The position numbers and the translations under genes are program-made. A stretch of DNA of 23,707 nucleotides from Gyrodactylus bullatarudis. Lineage: Eukaryota; Platyhelminthes; Monogenea; Gyrodactylidea; Gyrodactylidae. The notes below the pieces were generated by a model. It did not search any database and was not told the DNA's origin. It saw nothing but the letters and a program-made list of their open reading frames with translations. Positions within the stretch are counted from its first letter, which is position 1, and every line of letters begins with the position of its first letter. The stretch covers positions 88,625 through 112,331 of the forward strand of contig SSNU01000078.1 of NCBI GenBank assembly GCA_012064415.1. The letters are read 5' to 3'. Shown in pieces: positions 1-8,508 of the stretch.

Positions 1-590
1 GAAAGACAGATATAGCCATAAAAGGACATGAGTTAAAGAAGAGACTAACATGGTGTGTAATTGATGTGCGTGGGTAACTCATTCCTTTCCCTTCCAAATA
101 CATGTAAGAGAGCTAAGATCTGAATGAGAGGACCCCATACAATATTGTGTAAATGTGTATCATGAATTTTCCCTACACCTATTACCTAATGCATGACAGG
201 GTATAGGTGGGGGAGAGGCGTCACTTCCAATACTAAAGTTTACATATTGTGAAAGAATGAATCATGAATATTTTTTAGATTGGGATTTTGCGATTGAGTT
301 TTAATTTCGAAATCCGAAACATTTTCAAAAATAATATAATTTTTACCATGATGAATAGAACATTGAAAATTTGTGAGGTGAATTAATTTTTCATAAGCTT
401 TCTGATGGTGTTCTTTTTAAAACTATATCATGTAAAACAAAAAAGTATTTTGTTTGGCCTAATTTAAGAAAAAAAATATACCAGAATATTGAGAAAATTA
501 AGATCTATATGTCTGTCTATTTAAAATTGAAAATTAATCATTGTGTTCTATTAAATTGATCTGCTGCTAATTCATGATGAAAAACAACTT
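1..590. other. Gene-free AT-rich stretch
   Basis: No conserved coding sequence, RNA gene or transposon end was recognised on either strand. The stretch lies downstream of the visible Numb exons, so it could be Numb intron or intergenic DNA. No Numb C-terminal NPF, DPF or NPW coding block was found here. Confidence 0.4.
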
Positions 591-836
591 GTGAGTTTCC
601 CCATGAGCTTTCCTCGATTCTGATTGGTCCATGCATTTAAGGAATGAGAGTAGAGCTAAATTTGCCCTATATAACAGGGGAACGCTGGGATTTTATTTCA
701 TCTCTTCTCACTTTACGGGACCTTTACCTTTATTAATAAAGTCCAAGTTAATTATTCAATTTTATACTTTTACCATGAGAGAGCTCTAATGGTAATATTA
801 TCAATAAGTGGATCTTGATGGTGAGTTTCACCATGA
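591..836 (+). promoter_or_regulatory. LTR-like promoter/poly(A) block between 16-bp direct repeats
   Basis: A near-identical direct repeat (GTGAGTTTCCCCATGA at 591-606, GTGAGTTTCACCATGA at 821-836, one mismatch) brackets a compact block. It holds an inverted CCAAT motif (TGATTGG, about 620), a TATA box (TATATAA, 668-674) and a poly(A) signal (AATAAA, 735-740) some 65 nt downstream. TATA followed closely by AATAAA is the layout of a retroviral-type LTR, where transcription starts and ends within about 60 nt. No TG...CA ends, short target duplication or internal retroelement genes could be confirmed. It could equally be a small Pol II promoter or chance motifs. The second repeat is also a small hairpin (ATGGTGA/TCACCAT). 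Confidence 0.25.
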
Positions 837-1223
837 CGTACGTTGTCTGAAAATTTTGATTATTTTAATTTTAAATCTTCCAAATATATTTTCATAACTA
901 TAGATTTCCTATTTTCGAATATTTCAGAACCTTTTCATTCAGTTATTCAAAAAGATTTTTGGATGAAAATTTTTGAAAATTATTTCTTAAGATTGGGGGA
1001 AAATTTTCATCTGACCCAAAGATTTAGCCCTATTACTTAATTTCTCATTAAGTAATTATCAAATTCTTCGCTAAGAAATCTTTCTAGCTCCAACATATAA
1101 ACCACCAAAATTAATTTTAAAATTAGTTGACACATGTATTGATTTCAATTGTATTCCAATCAATAAAAATAGACAGAAAATTCTGATTAATGTTCTTAGC
1201 AAAATTTTCAATCGAGATTAAGA
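837..1223. other. Gene-free AT-rich stretch
   Basis: Nothing recognisable. A 65-codon open frame at 843-1040 has AT-driven composition (Phe, Asn, Ile, Ser) and no family resemblance, so it is not called as a gene. Confidence 0.4.
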
Positions 1224-1231
1224 ATGATGAC
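1224..1231. repeat. Left 8-bp target site duplication of the hAT element
   Basis: ATGATGAC lies immediately outside the left terminal inverted repeat and matches 2836-2843 exactly. Confidence 0.9.
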
Positions 1232-1258
1232 TAGGGCCTCAAGAAATATGCAATAAAA
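1232..1258 (+). repeat. Left terminal inverted repeat of the hAT element
   Basis: It begins TAGGGCCTCAAGAAATATGC. The first 11 bases match the other terminus exactly, followed by an imperfect AT-rich match with small gaps. Confidence 0.88.
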
Positions 1259-1367
1259 ATTAAGTAATATGCGCATATAATAATATGCGTAAGTGATTTT
1301 TTAAAATCACATATACTACTTGTAAGTATTTTTTTTAAAATAAAAATTTCCATGATAGAATATTTAT

Positions 1368-2536
1368 TCAGATAAATACAAAAATAAATAAACTTTCAAA
1401 GTTCTCTTCATTAAAATGGCGTTTGTCATTTAAGAAATGGTTCATTTTTGAAAATGAACGCTCTACATCACAGGAAGTTGGCTGAGCGGATCGTAAAAGA
1501 CAAAATTCATAAGAAGTTAATCTGGTATTGTTAGGTTGGCAAATATCATTGATTTCATTCTTGGAGAGGCGCTTCTGCAAATAACTTTTAAGCATAATAA
1601 GATCATTTTCAAAATTTAGATTCTTGAGAACATTGAAACCATCAGAAATCGTAAAGGACTTGGATTCAAACTTCGAAATAAGAGGTAAGATTACACCATA
1701 ATTATCTTGTATCTGACAAAGATCTTCAAAAAGAGAAGGTCGGGAAATCACAATCTTTGCTTTCGATACTGTCTCTGTTTTATCTGAGAGGCTAAGCACA
1801 ATATCTTTAACTAAAGGTAAATTAGCAGAGTAGTATTGGGCTGCTTCTAGCCAAGTGCCCCATCTTGTTACGACAGGAGTCGAAGGCTGGCCAATTTTAT
1901 CAAACATAATCTGATGGTGCTTTTTCACCACAAGGGCTTTGACAGTAGATATCAGGTCGTTAACATCTGAATATGAGTCCTTGATTTTCATTGCCAAGTT
2001 ATGAAGAAGATGTGCTAGGCAAGTTATATGAAATACTGACGGATAATTTATTTTAAGATGTTTAGTCGCGGATGTATTATACTTGGCAGCATCAGTTATA
2101 ATTAGTTTGAGATTTTCAGGTTTAATTTCCATTTCTCTTGTGGTTTTGTTAATGTACTGGACCAAGGAAGCTGTACATAGAGAACTTTCGAGACGGTATG
2201 ACTTGAACTCTTTTGGAAGAATTCCTTAACATTTTCATTTCTGAGTTTCCATAAAGGTATTCCGAGACTGAGAAACATTTCAGCTAGTTCCTTATGAGTA
2301 TTATTATTTGGTTTCGTGATAAAACTTTGCTTTCTATTATCTGAGTTTAGGGCTAGTCTCCTTTTATGCTTGCCAGTTGATCCATGTTGAGTGACAAAGA
2401 ACTTTCTATCATGATGAACAACGGTACCACATAATTTACAGTATAAGGTTCCCTCTTCATTTTCATCGAATTCTCCAGGGAATATCTTAATATACTTCTG
2501 AGCTCTCATGCGTTTGGAAATAGCTGTAGGTGGCAT
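1368..2536 (-). pseudogene. hAT transposase, BED finger plus C-terminal catalytic/dimerisation part, internally deleted
   Basis: The gene reads from ATG at 2536 on the minus strand. The first frame (2536-2102) encodes a BED-type zinc finger: CKLC near residue 33, then paired histidines (QH ... GKH) near residues 50-57. A second frame (to 1368) carries the rest of a hAT transposase: an ITDAAKY motif with the second catalytic Asp, a CLAHLLHNLA helix, TRWGTW, and the dimerisation signature SCDVERSFSKM near the end. The frame switch is near 2200-2215, where about 70-90 codons of the RNase-H-like fold, including the first catalytic Asp, appear to be missing compared with family members. This is therefore an internal deletion with a frameshift, not a simple base change. 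The BED-plus-hAT layout resembles the CGGBP1-like subgroup. Two separate genes are unlikely. Confidence 0.88.
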
Positions 2537-2812
2537 GGGAAATAAAAAATACCATGCTGCATTACGTCATGCAAAAATGGTCATGATTCAGTCATCAAGG
2601 TCGATTATGATTGGTCAATTCAAAACAATACATAAGATATATGCATAAAAGGGGAAATATGACCTATTTTATATGCTATTTCAATATATGACTCAAAACA
2701 AAATATATGCCCAATATATGCGCTAACAACTTTTTTACCTTTACCCCCACAACAATTTAGAATATCACATTGTGCTTGAAATTAAAAACATACCTCATAG
2801 ACCAAATATGTA

Positions 2813-2835
2813 TTTTATGCATTTTTGAGGCCCTA
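2813..2835 (-). repeat. Right terminal inverted repeat of the hAT element
   Basis: Read on the minus strand it begins TAGGGCCTCAAAAATGCA, matching the left terminus. It is followed directly by the 8-bp duplication. Confidence 0.88.
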
Positions 2836-2843
2836 ATGATGAC
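2836..2843. repeat. Right 8-bp target site duplication of the hAT element
   Basis: ATGATGAC lies immediately outside the right terminal inverted repeat and is identical to the left copy. Confidence 0.9.
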
Positions 2844-3129
2844 AGATGAGAGAATTGTTCGTTGTCTATTTAAGAAAGTTTTATCGTATTAAAAAATTAA
2901 ATAAAAAAGGATTTTCTCGAGATTCAAGGGTGTAATGTGATTCGAATTTGTTTCATTTCATCTCTTTATGTAAGAGAAAAACGAGGCCATTTCAACAGTT
3001 TAGTAATAAATATTTCAAGAAATTCGGTTGGATACTTGTATGCCAAAATAAAAATTGAGTTATACTTTGGATAAACTACTGTTTATTTATAAACAATTTA
3101 AGGAATAAATACTGATATAGAGAGGATAA
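2844..3129. other. Gene-free stretch between two hAT copies
   Basis: No coding or terminal repeat is recognised. It may include the eroded left part of the second hAT copy, but no TAGGGCCTCAA end is present. Confidence 0.3.
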
Positions 3130-3273
3130 TTCAACATAAAAATTCCTGATAATTCCCTCTACGATTATAATTATATGGTGCTCAACAATGGTGTTGAAAG
3201 ATGCTTTTCTAGTATGAAACATCTACTAACTGACGAAAGAAATTTTGCTCAAGAAAATTTAGAGAAATGTTAA
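3130..3273 (+). pseudogene. hAT transposase C-terminal remnant
   Basis: An open stretch of 47 codons after a stop at 3127-3129 ends at TAA 3271-3273. It contains GVERCFSSMKHLLTDERNF followed by QEN, parallel to DVERSFSKMNHFLNDKRHF followed by EEN in the transposase at 1368-2536. This is the conserved hAT dimerisation block. Everything upstream of it is missing or unrecognisable. Confidence 0.75.
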
Positions 3274-3399
3274 GCTAAAGAATTCTCAATTAGAATTAGT
3301 TTTCATATAGAAAGTAAAAATTAGAATTTGAACAAGTAGTATTGTTATTTTAACCAAAATCATAAACAATATTTATATGCGCATATTTCTTGAGGCTTA
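3130..3399 (+). mobile_element. Second, decayed hAT copy: transposase C-terminus plus one terminus
   Basis: This fragment lies opposite in orientation to the nearby 1604-bp hAT. It contains the end of a hAT transposase (stop at 3271-3273) followed about 125 bp later by a terminus. On the minus strand that terminus reads GCCTCAAGAAATATGC, a 16-base exact match to the left end of the other element. In the better copy the stop-to-end distance is about 136 bp, so the layout agrees. The outermost bases (TTA instead of CCCTA) have drifted, no left end was found and no target duplication could be identified. Confidence 0.75.
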
Positions 3400-3930
3400 A
3401 ACTATTAGAATTTGAAAACCCCCTCAATAGTTTCAAGTTGAAAGGAAATCAAGAATGTATTGTTAGACCTATCGAAACAATCTAAAATGATGGGGCTGTG
3501 ATCGATTTGGATTTGAGTTGATTGAGGATAATCTCTTTGGCATAAAAATTTCCTCTGATATCTATTCTGAATGGAAAAATTGATAAATACTATCTCATAT
3601 TACTATTGTAAGGGATAAAGGAATTTGGAGGGAGGAAAGAAATTTTTCTCTCACCATCAATCAATTTCCTAGTGTAATTTTTGTTGAGAGAAATTTAGCA
3701 GTTGCATAAAAGAAGGAAAATAAATAGATTGAGATTGCAAGACTCGTTAGTTTTTGATGTAATGATTATCTTGGACACTGTGTTAGGGGAAACATTCATC
3801 TTGTATGGTAAGAAGAATACTTTGACATTAGTCTCAATTTATCATAATTACTTTCAGTTTTTGATGAAAATATTGAAATTTAAGCAGAAATCAGCAAAGA
3901 AATATGTTTTTCAGCTAGTCTTATCATTTT
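3400..3930. other. Stretch without a recognised gene; weak open frame
   Basis: An open frame of 89 codons (3702-3971, plus strand, no convincing start) runs into the inserted element at 3939. It matches no family I recognise. If the element and one duplication are left out, the frame would continue to about 4670, but AT-rich composition makes chance hard to exclude. Confidence 0.25.
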
Positions 3931-3938
3931 TCGTGAAT
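3931..3938. repeat. Left 8-bp target duplication TCGTGAAT
   Basis: Directly abuts the AGGGCGGTCA terminus and is identical to 4555-4562. Confidence 0.78.
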
Positions 3939-4554
3939 AGGGCGGTCAAAATGCTATTTTTAGTATGGTAACAAGCAATGAAATCTGATTAAAATGATGT
4001 AGAGCATACTTTTTTTTCTGTTTTGGTTTCTGAAATAATTTTTCTAATTATCTCCTATTTTTAGCTTCTTAATTTGCTCAGCAAACAATACCAAACATAC
4101 AAATGAAATGCCTTTCTTTCTTATCCATGATAGAATCAGTCTTCAAACGACATCAAATGTCTCTCAGATAACCAAATATTAAAATTTAGAACCCATTGAA
4201 CCCTGTTACCGTCTATAGGAACGAAAAAGATTTTTGATTCAACTCGAATATTATTGGATATAATTATTTTTAAACCGATCAGAGTAAATCATTGATTTTC
4301 ATTGGTATTAAATTTTATCGTATAAATGGGTACATAGTGTACAGAATCCTGGTTTCAACAAGACAAAAATATAGTTTCATCAAATATTCCATGGTACATG
4401 TTAATAAATAAATTATTACTGAAGAAGTGACTTTTTAAAATGGGGAATTTAGAATATTGCTATTATTGAAATTCAATTTTTCTGAAAATTGCTATTTTTC
4501 AGATTAAAACTGCTATTTTTTTGTGAAATTATTGCTATTTTCTGACCGCCCTTG
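3939..4554. mobile_element. Non-autonomous hAT-like element with 8-bp duplication
   Basis: A 616-bp element with no coding capacity. Its ends are inverted: AGGGCGGTCA at the left, and AAGGGCGGTCA on the minus strand at the right. It is bracketed by an exact 8-bp duplication TCGTGAAT (3931-3938 and 4555-4562). The motif GCTATTTT recurs in subterminal positions (about 3953 and four times in 4460-4540), like hAT transposase binding repeats. CA-GGGCGG-type ends plus 8-bp duplication point to hAT. The termini differ from those of the element at 1232-2835, so it belongs to another family. Confidence 0.8.
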
Positions 4555-4562
4555 TCGTGAAT
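4555..4562. repeat. Right 8-bp target duplication TCGTGAAT
   Basis: Directly follows the right terminus of the hAT-like element and is identical to 3931-3938. Confidence 0.78.
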
Positions 4563-5109
4563 TACATGAAAATGGCTGATATGATTTTTACAATAAGTGA
4601 GATATTTCAATGTTTTCAAAGCAACCAAGCTCTCTTATTTTTAGTCCTGTATTTAAAAAAATAATGGAGATATATGAGCTTGTGTAATTTAGTTAACCCT
4701 TTATGTCCCAAATTATTTTTTGTCAAAAAACTTGATAGGAAATTATTCTTCCAAAATGAAATGAAAAATTCGAGCCTATTTTCAATGAATGGTTTTCCCA
4801 TGCGGAATGATTGTTATGATTCTGGGTTTAATATATATTTTATTGGAAAGAATTATATCACAAGAGTCTTATCGTACATCTTAACATTAATTTGGAAGAA
4901 GAAATGCCATTGGCTTTTCAGTTATTTTATTTTGATCAGACAGCTTAAATTACAGTTAAACTATTCTTGTAGACTCAAAAATTTTGGCATTAATTTTTCC
5001 CCATACCAGAGATCATCAGTTTCAAGTTTCACCATCAAGATTTAAAATTATAATGTAGCTTTAGTTTAGTAAATGCAACGATAATTTTGATACGATATAT
5101 AATTCTTAC
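4563..5109. other. Downstream Numb intron, no recognised gene
   Basis: The stretch starts after the hAT-like element and ends at the GTAAGA donor of Numb exon 2 (5109 on the minus strand). Overlapping open frames on both strands (4674-5045 plus, 4616-4801 minus) have AT-biased composition and no recognised domain. Confidence 0.4.
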
Positions 5110-5267
5110 CGGAAAATCACTTTGCCATTTTAGAATGGTACCCATATCAACAGGGGCTGATGAGAACGGATCCTTTGGTGTATGCGCCTTGGTAGTAGAA
5201 TTGCATATGCTTTGCGAGTAATTATTTTCTGACAACAAGTCTCCAGTATCATCATCCCCATGGATAG
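5110..5267 (-). CDS. numb: Numb coding exon 2 (DPF motif)
   Basis: 158 nt between a TATACAG acceptor and a GTAAGA donor, ending in phase 0. It encodes 53 residues including an acidic start (HGDDDTGD) and DPFSSAP, the conserved appendage-binding motif of Numb. It is open in the frame set by exon 1. Confidence 0.88.
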
Positions 5268-8221
5268 CTGTATAATATAATTATTAGAGTAGGCCAAATT
5301 TCTCAAATTTTACTATAAAACGATACGTTTTCGAGTTTGTTCTGATATATAGTGGTTGCAAAAACAATGCGTTTACTTATAAAATCTAAATTTTCCAAGT
5401 TATTTTTCATGATGAATTTTTAAAACATACATGATTCGATAGATAATAAAATTCTCTACCAGTTAATTCATCATTAAGTTTTTATATTTTTACACACAAA
5501 AAATACTATTCTTCATAGATATTGAAAACGAAGAAAAATTCCGTTCACTTATTGATCGAGTTTTTACATTAGAAGTTCATCTATTTAACTCTGAATACAA
5601 TTTCATTTCAATGATTCTCTTCTTGAGATGTTAATTTTTAAAAAGAAATTTGTAAAATTCTGGAAAAATGGGATTTTTGTATATCAGAACATGAAAAATT
5701 TTCATTTTGATTTTCAAAAATGTGTTTTTCATGCTTAAAACATAAATTTTTGATTAAGGCATAGAAAATTGTAATCAATTACACTTTAGGCACAACATAT
5801 ATATGAAAGAATAAGAAGATAAATAATACAACTACGTGTCCTCATAAAAATATTAAATAATCATGATAATATTTATAGAGAGAGAAATGTGTGTAAATGC
5901 ATCATATGGAAGGATTCTCAATTTTATAGCAATACAGATGAAATGAGATAACGAGAGTGACCTTTAGCAACAATTTTCGTCAAGTGTGTGAACCTGAATT
6001 GCATTTTTTTACTTTTCTCCACAAAAAGACACGCATCTTTTTCGAATTTGAAAATTTAACCTGAGATAAAAGGACGAGGATTAAAATTAAACTAGGCTAT
6101 AGAAAATTCAATAGAAATGAAATTTGAGTCTATCTATCTTTTATAGATTTTTAATTCCATCAAAAGTTTCGCAGGAATGATTCAAAGATAAATTTCAAAT
6201 AATTCGAAGCTTCCTACTGATCAGTAGACTATTAATATGTTGCATTTAAATTCAATCATCCATCAAGTTTTTATCGGGTAACTCAACTAGCCAAATTGTC
6301 AAGTGAAAAGGAAACTTTTAAGGACACAAATAACAAGTTTGATTCTTTAGAAAAAATGATGTTTGTAAACAAACTAGACTGATATTGCTCAAATTTTGTA
6401 TGTGGAAGTGGATTTTTAACCGGAATAGAAGGAATATTTTTAAATATCCACATTTATTTGAAAGAAATTGATGAGCAATTTATAGAAATGAGATTCATTG
6501 CAAAAATATGAGAATATTTGCTAATCTAATTTCACTTTCGCTTTACACCACCCCGGTGTTCAATCATACAAAATTATACATTATGGGCATATATTCTCTA
6601 ATACAGACATTATATAGATATAAAAAGGAAATCTATTAGATATTAATGTAGAATTCAATAAATTTACTCAAGTTATCTTAGATTAAATACAGATGATTAA
6701 AATAATCAAGAGAAATGAAGGTAAAATATCAAAATATCAAGGTTATATTTGTCATGATAAAACTAAAGTTTATACTCCACTTTGACTGATTTTCAAGCTA
6801 TCTGTGCTCTTCTTTAGACCTTCAAATCTGATTTTATTCATGCCAAAAAATGGTCAATAAAATTATATTTTTTCCATAAAAATTAATAAAAGCAATAAAA
6901 ACCAATTTTATAATTAGAATTTTCTGATCAATATTGAAAATCTAGACAGCTTAAAAGTATTGGGTCGATTTATATCTATATAGTATACACTTTGTAAACA
7001 TAAAGAATGTAACAAGCACAAAAATAGGAAAATGATATTTTCTCCAGACTTCATCCCTAGAAATGTACTTAATAAATACCCAACGAATAAAAAAACTAGG
7101 AATATTAATAGCGCATTCTTAAAGTATATTATCAAACAAATTGAATCTTTTATACACATTTACAAAAGATTTATTTTATAACTGTCCTGATGACATCGAG
7201 TTTCTTAGTTGAAAAGGATACATTGCTCAAAGTTACATTAAAACTGTGCAATTAATATGCAAATTTCTCAGGCTAGCCTTCTCTTAATATGATAAAAGAT
7301 CCTGTGCAATCAAGTGATTTTATAATAATTTTGGTGTAATAAGTTTTGAAAATTTATCAAATACTCACCCTTTAAAATCTGTTGATTACTAATGGTTTCC
7401 TTTAAGGATACTTCCCTGCGTAGGGGAGAATTTTCAGGGATCCGGTTAGGAAATCTTGTCGATTGAAAAGCATGAGGTCTTGGTCTAGACGTAGTGGGTA
7501 CTAAGGCATGAGAGGTTTTTTTCTCAGGATTCGGGTATTCAATTGCCAATGTAGCAGATGAATCCTTTGGAGGTGGAGATAAGACCATTTGAGGATCAGC
7601 TAAACGTTCAGCCAGAGTAGTTTGACGAAATGTCCCGTTCCTGGTAAATGATGTTTTATTCTCATTGAAAGTCACTTGGAGAGAATCTTTCTCTCGTTGT
7701 TGCTTCTTCTCAAGACAAATATTAAAGGCACAACCAACAGCATGTGATAATCTTTCACCAGAATTATTCACAGCTAGAAAAGCATGACACATCCAGCGAC
7801 GAGTAGCTCCATCGCGACAAATGTAGGCAAAACCTTGAGGATTAAATCTATCTGGAGCACAAAAGGAAACCTTTTCGATAGTCTGGTCAACGAGAAGATG
7901 TTTGGAAACTTCATCAGAAACCTTTAATTCATCTCCAGTAACTGTCAAGATTGCCCGCTGACCTCTTTTTCGAAAAAGTCGGAATGATTTCTTTTTGTTC
8001 AATGCTTTTATTGCAAGTTCACACACTTGAACTCCGCGAGATTCAAAAACTTCAATAGAGCCAAGATATTTTACTACGAAAGAACAAAATCCTTCTTTTA
8101 TTTTGGTCTCATCCGCTAGCCATTCTGCTGGCTTGGTCCCAGAACTGTTTTCGTTATGTCTGTTCTTTTTTTTGCGTACAGTAAGAGTTCTACGAAGTTT
8201 TGAAAACGTACTAGTCAGCAT
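5110..8221 (-). CDS. numb: Numb, endocytic adaptor and cell-fate determinant (3' part outside window)
   Basis: Exons 8221-7369 and 5267-5110 join in frame to give 337 residues. Numb is a membrane-associated adaptor that antagonises Notch by binding receptors and recruiting endocytic proteins. Seen: a basic N-terminus with KLRRTL; a PTB domain at about residues 40-175 with CSFVVKYLG, DQTIEKVSFCAPDR, ICRDGATRRW and GERLSHAVGCAF; then FTRNGTFR (192-199) and LRREVSLKE around Ser272, which align with FTREGSFR and RQLSLR, known kinase-target regions of Numb. Exon 2 carries TPKDPFSSAP, with DPF at about 317-319, as in the alpha-adaptin-binding part of vertebrate Numb. The splice is phase 1: AAG-G plus CT makes an Ala codon. 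ATG 8221 is the first in-frame Met after an upstream stop. The C-terminal DPF/NPF exons were not found and probably lie left of the window. NUMB versus NUMBL is not meaningful here if a single invertebrate gene exists. Confidence 0.93.
5268..7368 (-). other. Numb intron 1 (2101 bp)
   Basis: Bounded by a GTGAGT donor (7368-7363) and an acceptor TTATATTATACAG ending at 5268, both on the minus strand. It is A+T-rich. No RNA gene, transposon end or conserved exon was recognised. A hydrophobic 81-codon frame at 6914-7159 looks like composition, not a gene. Confidence 0.75.
7369..8221 (-). CDS. numb: Numb coding exon 1 (PTB domain)
   Basis: 853 nt: 284 codons plus one base. The donor GTGAGT begins at 7368 (minus strand), just after AAAGG. 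Reading past the donor gives only a short non-conserved tail before a stop, consistent with intron sequence. Confidence 0.93.
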
Positions 8222-8443
8222 AACAAGGGGACTGAGGTCTACTAGGATATAAGGGAGGTGTAGTTTGATACTGATAATAGATCAAGCTAATAAAAACTTA
8301 TTTTCAAATTTTGTAGATTTAAACCCACATTAGAATGTATAGTCCAAACTAAACTTTGTTTATATCTTTGATATAGTACTACGAGCTTGAATATTTTTAT
8401 TAAATACTAGAAAAATAATTTAATATATGTAATAATTAAAATA
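8222..8443. promoter_or_regulatory. Shared divergent promoter, Numb / ORP
   Basis: Only 222 bp separate the two start codons, so both 5' untranslated regions and any core promoters must fit here unless there are upstream leader exons. No classical TATA box or CCAAT box is convincing in either direction. The side nearer Numb is richer in G (GGGGACTGAGG, AAGGGAGG) than the rest. The arrangement implies a bidirectional promoter; this is inference from spacing, not from recognised factor sites. Confidence 0.5.
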
Positions 8444-8508
8444 ATGACCAATACAGTTGCTCCAGAAACATGTGCGAATTTTCACATTCACCCTGATGAA
8501 CTAGTCAA
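8444..8508 (+). CDS. OSBPL10/11-like: ORP exon 1 (start codon)
   Basis: ATG 8444 in context ATAATGA with A at -3, after in-frame stops. It encodes 21 residues (MTNTVAPETCANF...DELV) plus two bases, and ends before GTAAGC. Without splicing the frame meets TAA one codon later. The next intron would be only 32 bp, so this exon is less certain than the following ones. Confidence 0.6.

Larger units (their letters stand above)
1232..2835 (-). mobile_element. hAT DNA transposon, complete ends, defective transposase
   Basis: A 1604-bp hAT-superfamily element. Both ends begin TAGGGCCTCAA as inverted repeats, and the flanks carry an exact 8-bp duplication, ATGATGAC, at 1224-1231 and 2836-2843. Eight-bp duplications are typical of hAT elements. 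Subterminal ATATGC motifs recur near both ends (for example 1246-1251, 1267-1272, 1283-1288, and several between 2638 and 2722), as expected of transposase binding sites. The only gene inside is a broken BED-finger transposase on the minus strand. The perfect duplication and nearly identical termini suggest a fairly recent insertion. The internal deletion in the transposase means movement would need transposase from another copy. Confidence 0.92.

Noticed and set aside
2881..2945. A possible Numb NPF exon on the minus strand
   Set aside because: The Asn-Pro-Phe reading follows an in-frame stop closely, has no acceptor and no other Numb-like residues.
4674..5045. Plus-strand frame of 123 codons opposite a 61-codon minus-strand frame
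   Set aside because: No domain recognised, AT-driven composition and two overlapping antisense frames; treated as chance.
6914..7159. Minus-strand hydrophobic 81-codon frame inside Numb intron 1, membrane-protein-like
   Set aside because: Phe/Leu/Ile richness follows from T-rich sequence; no homology, no splice context, and the Numb exons already join in frame across it.
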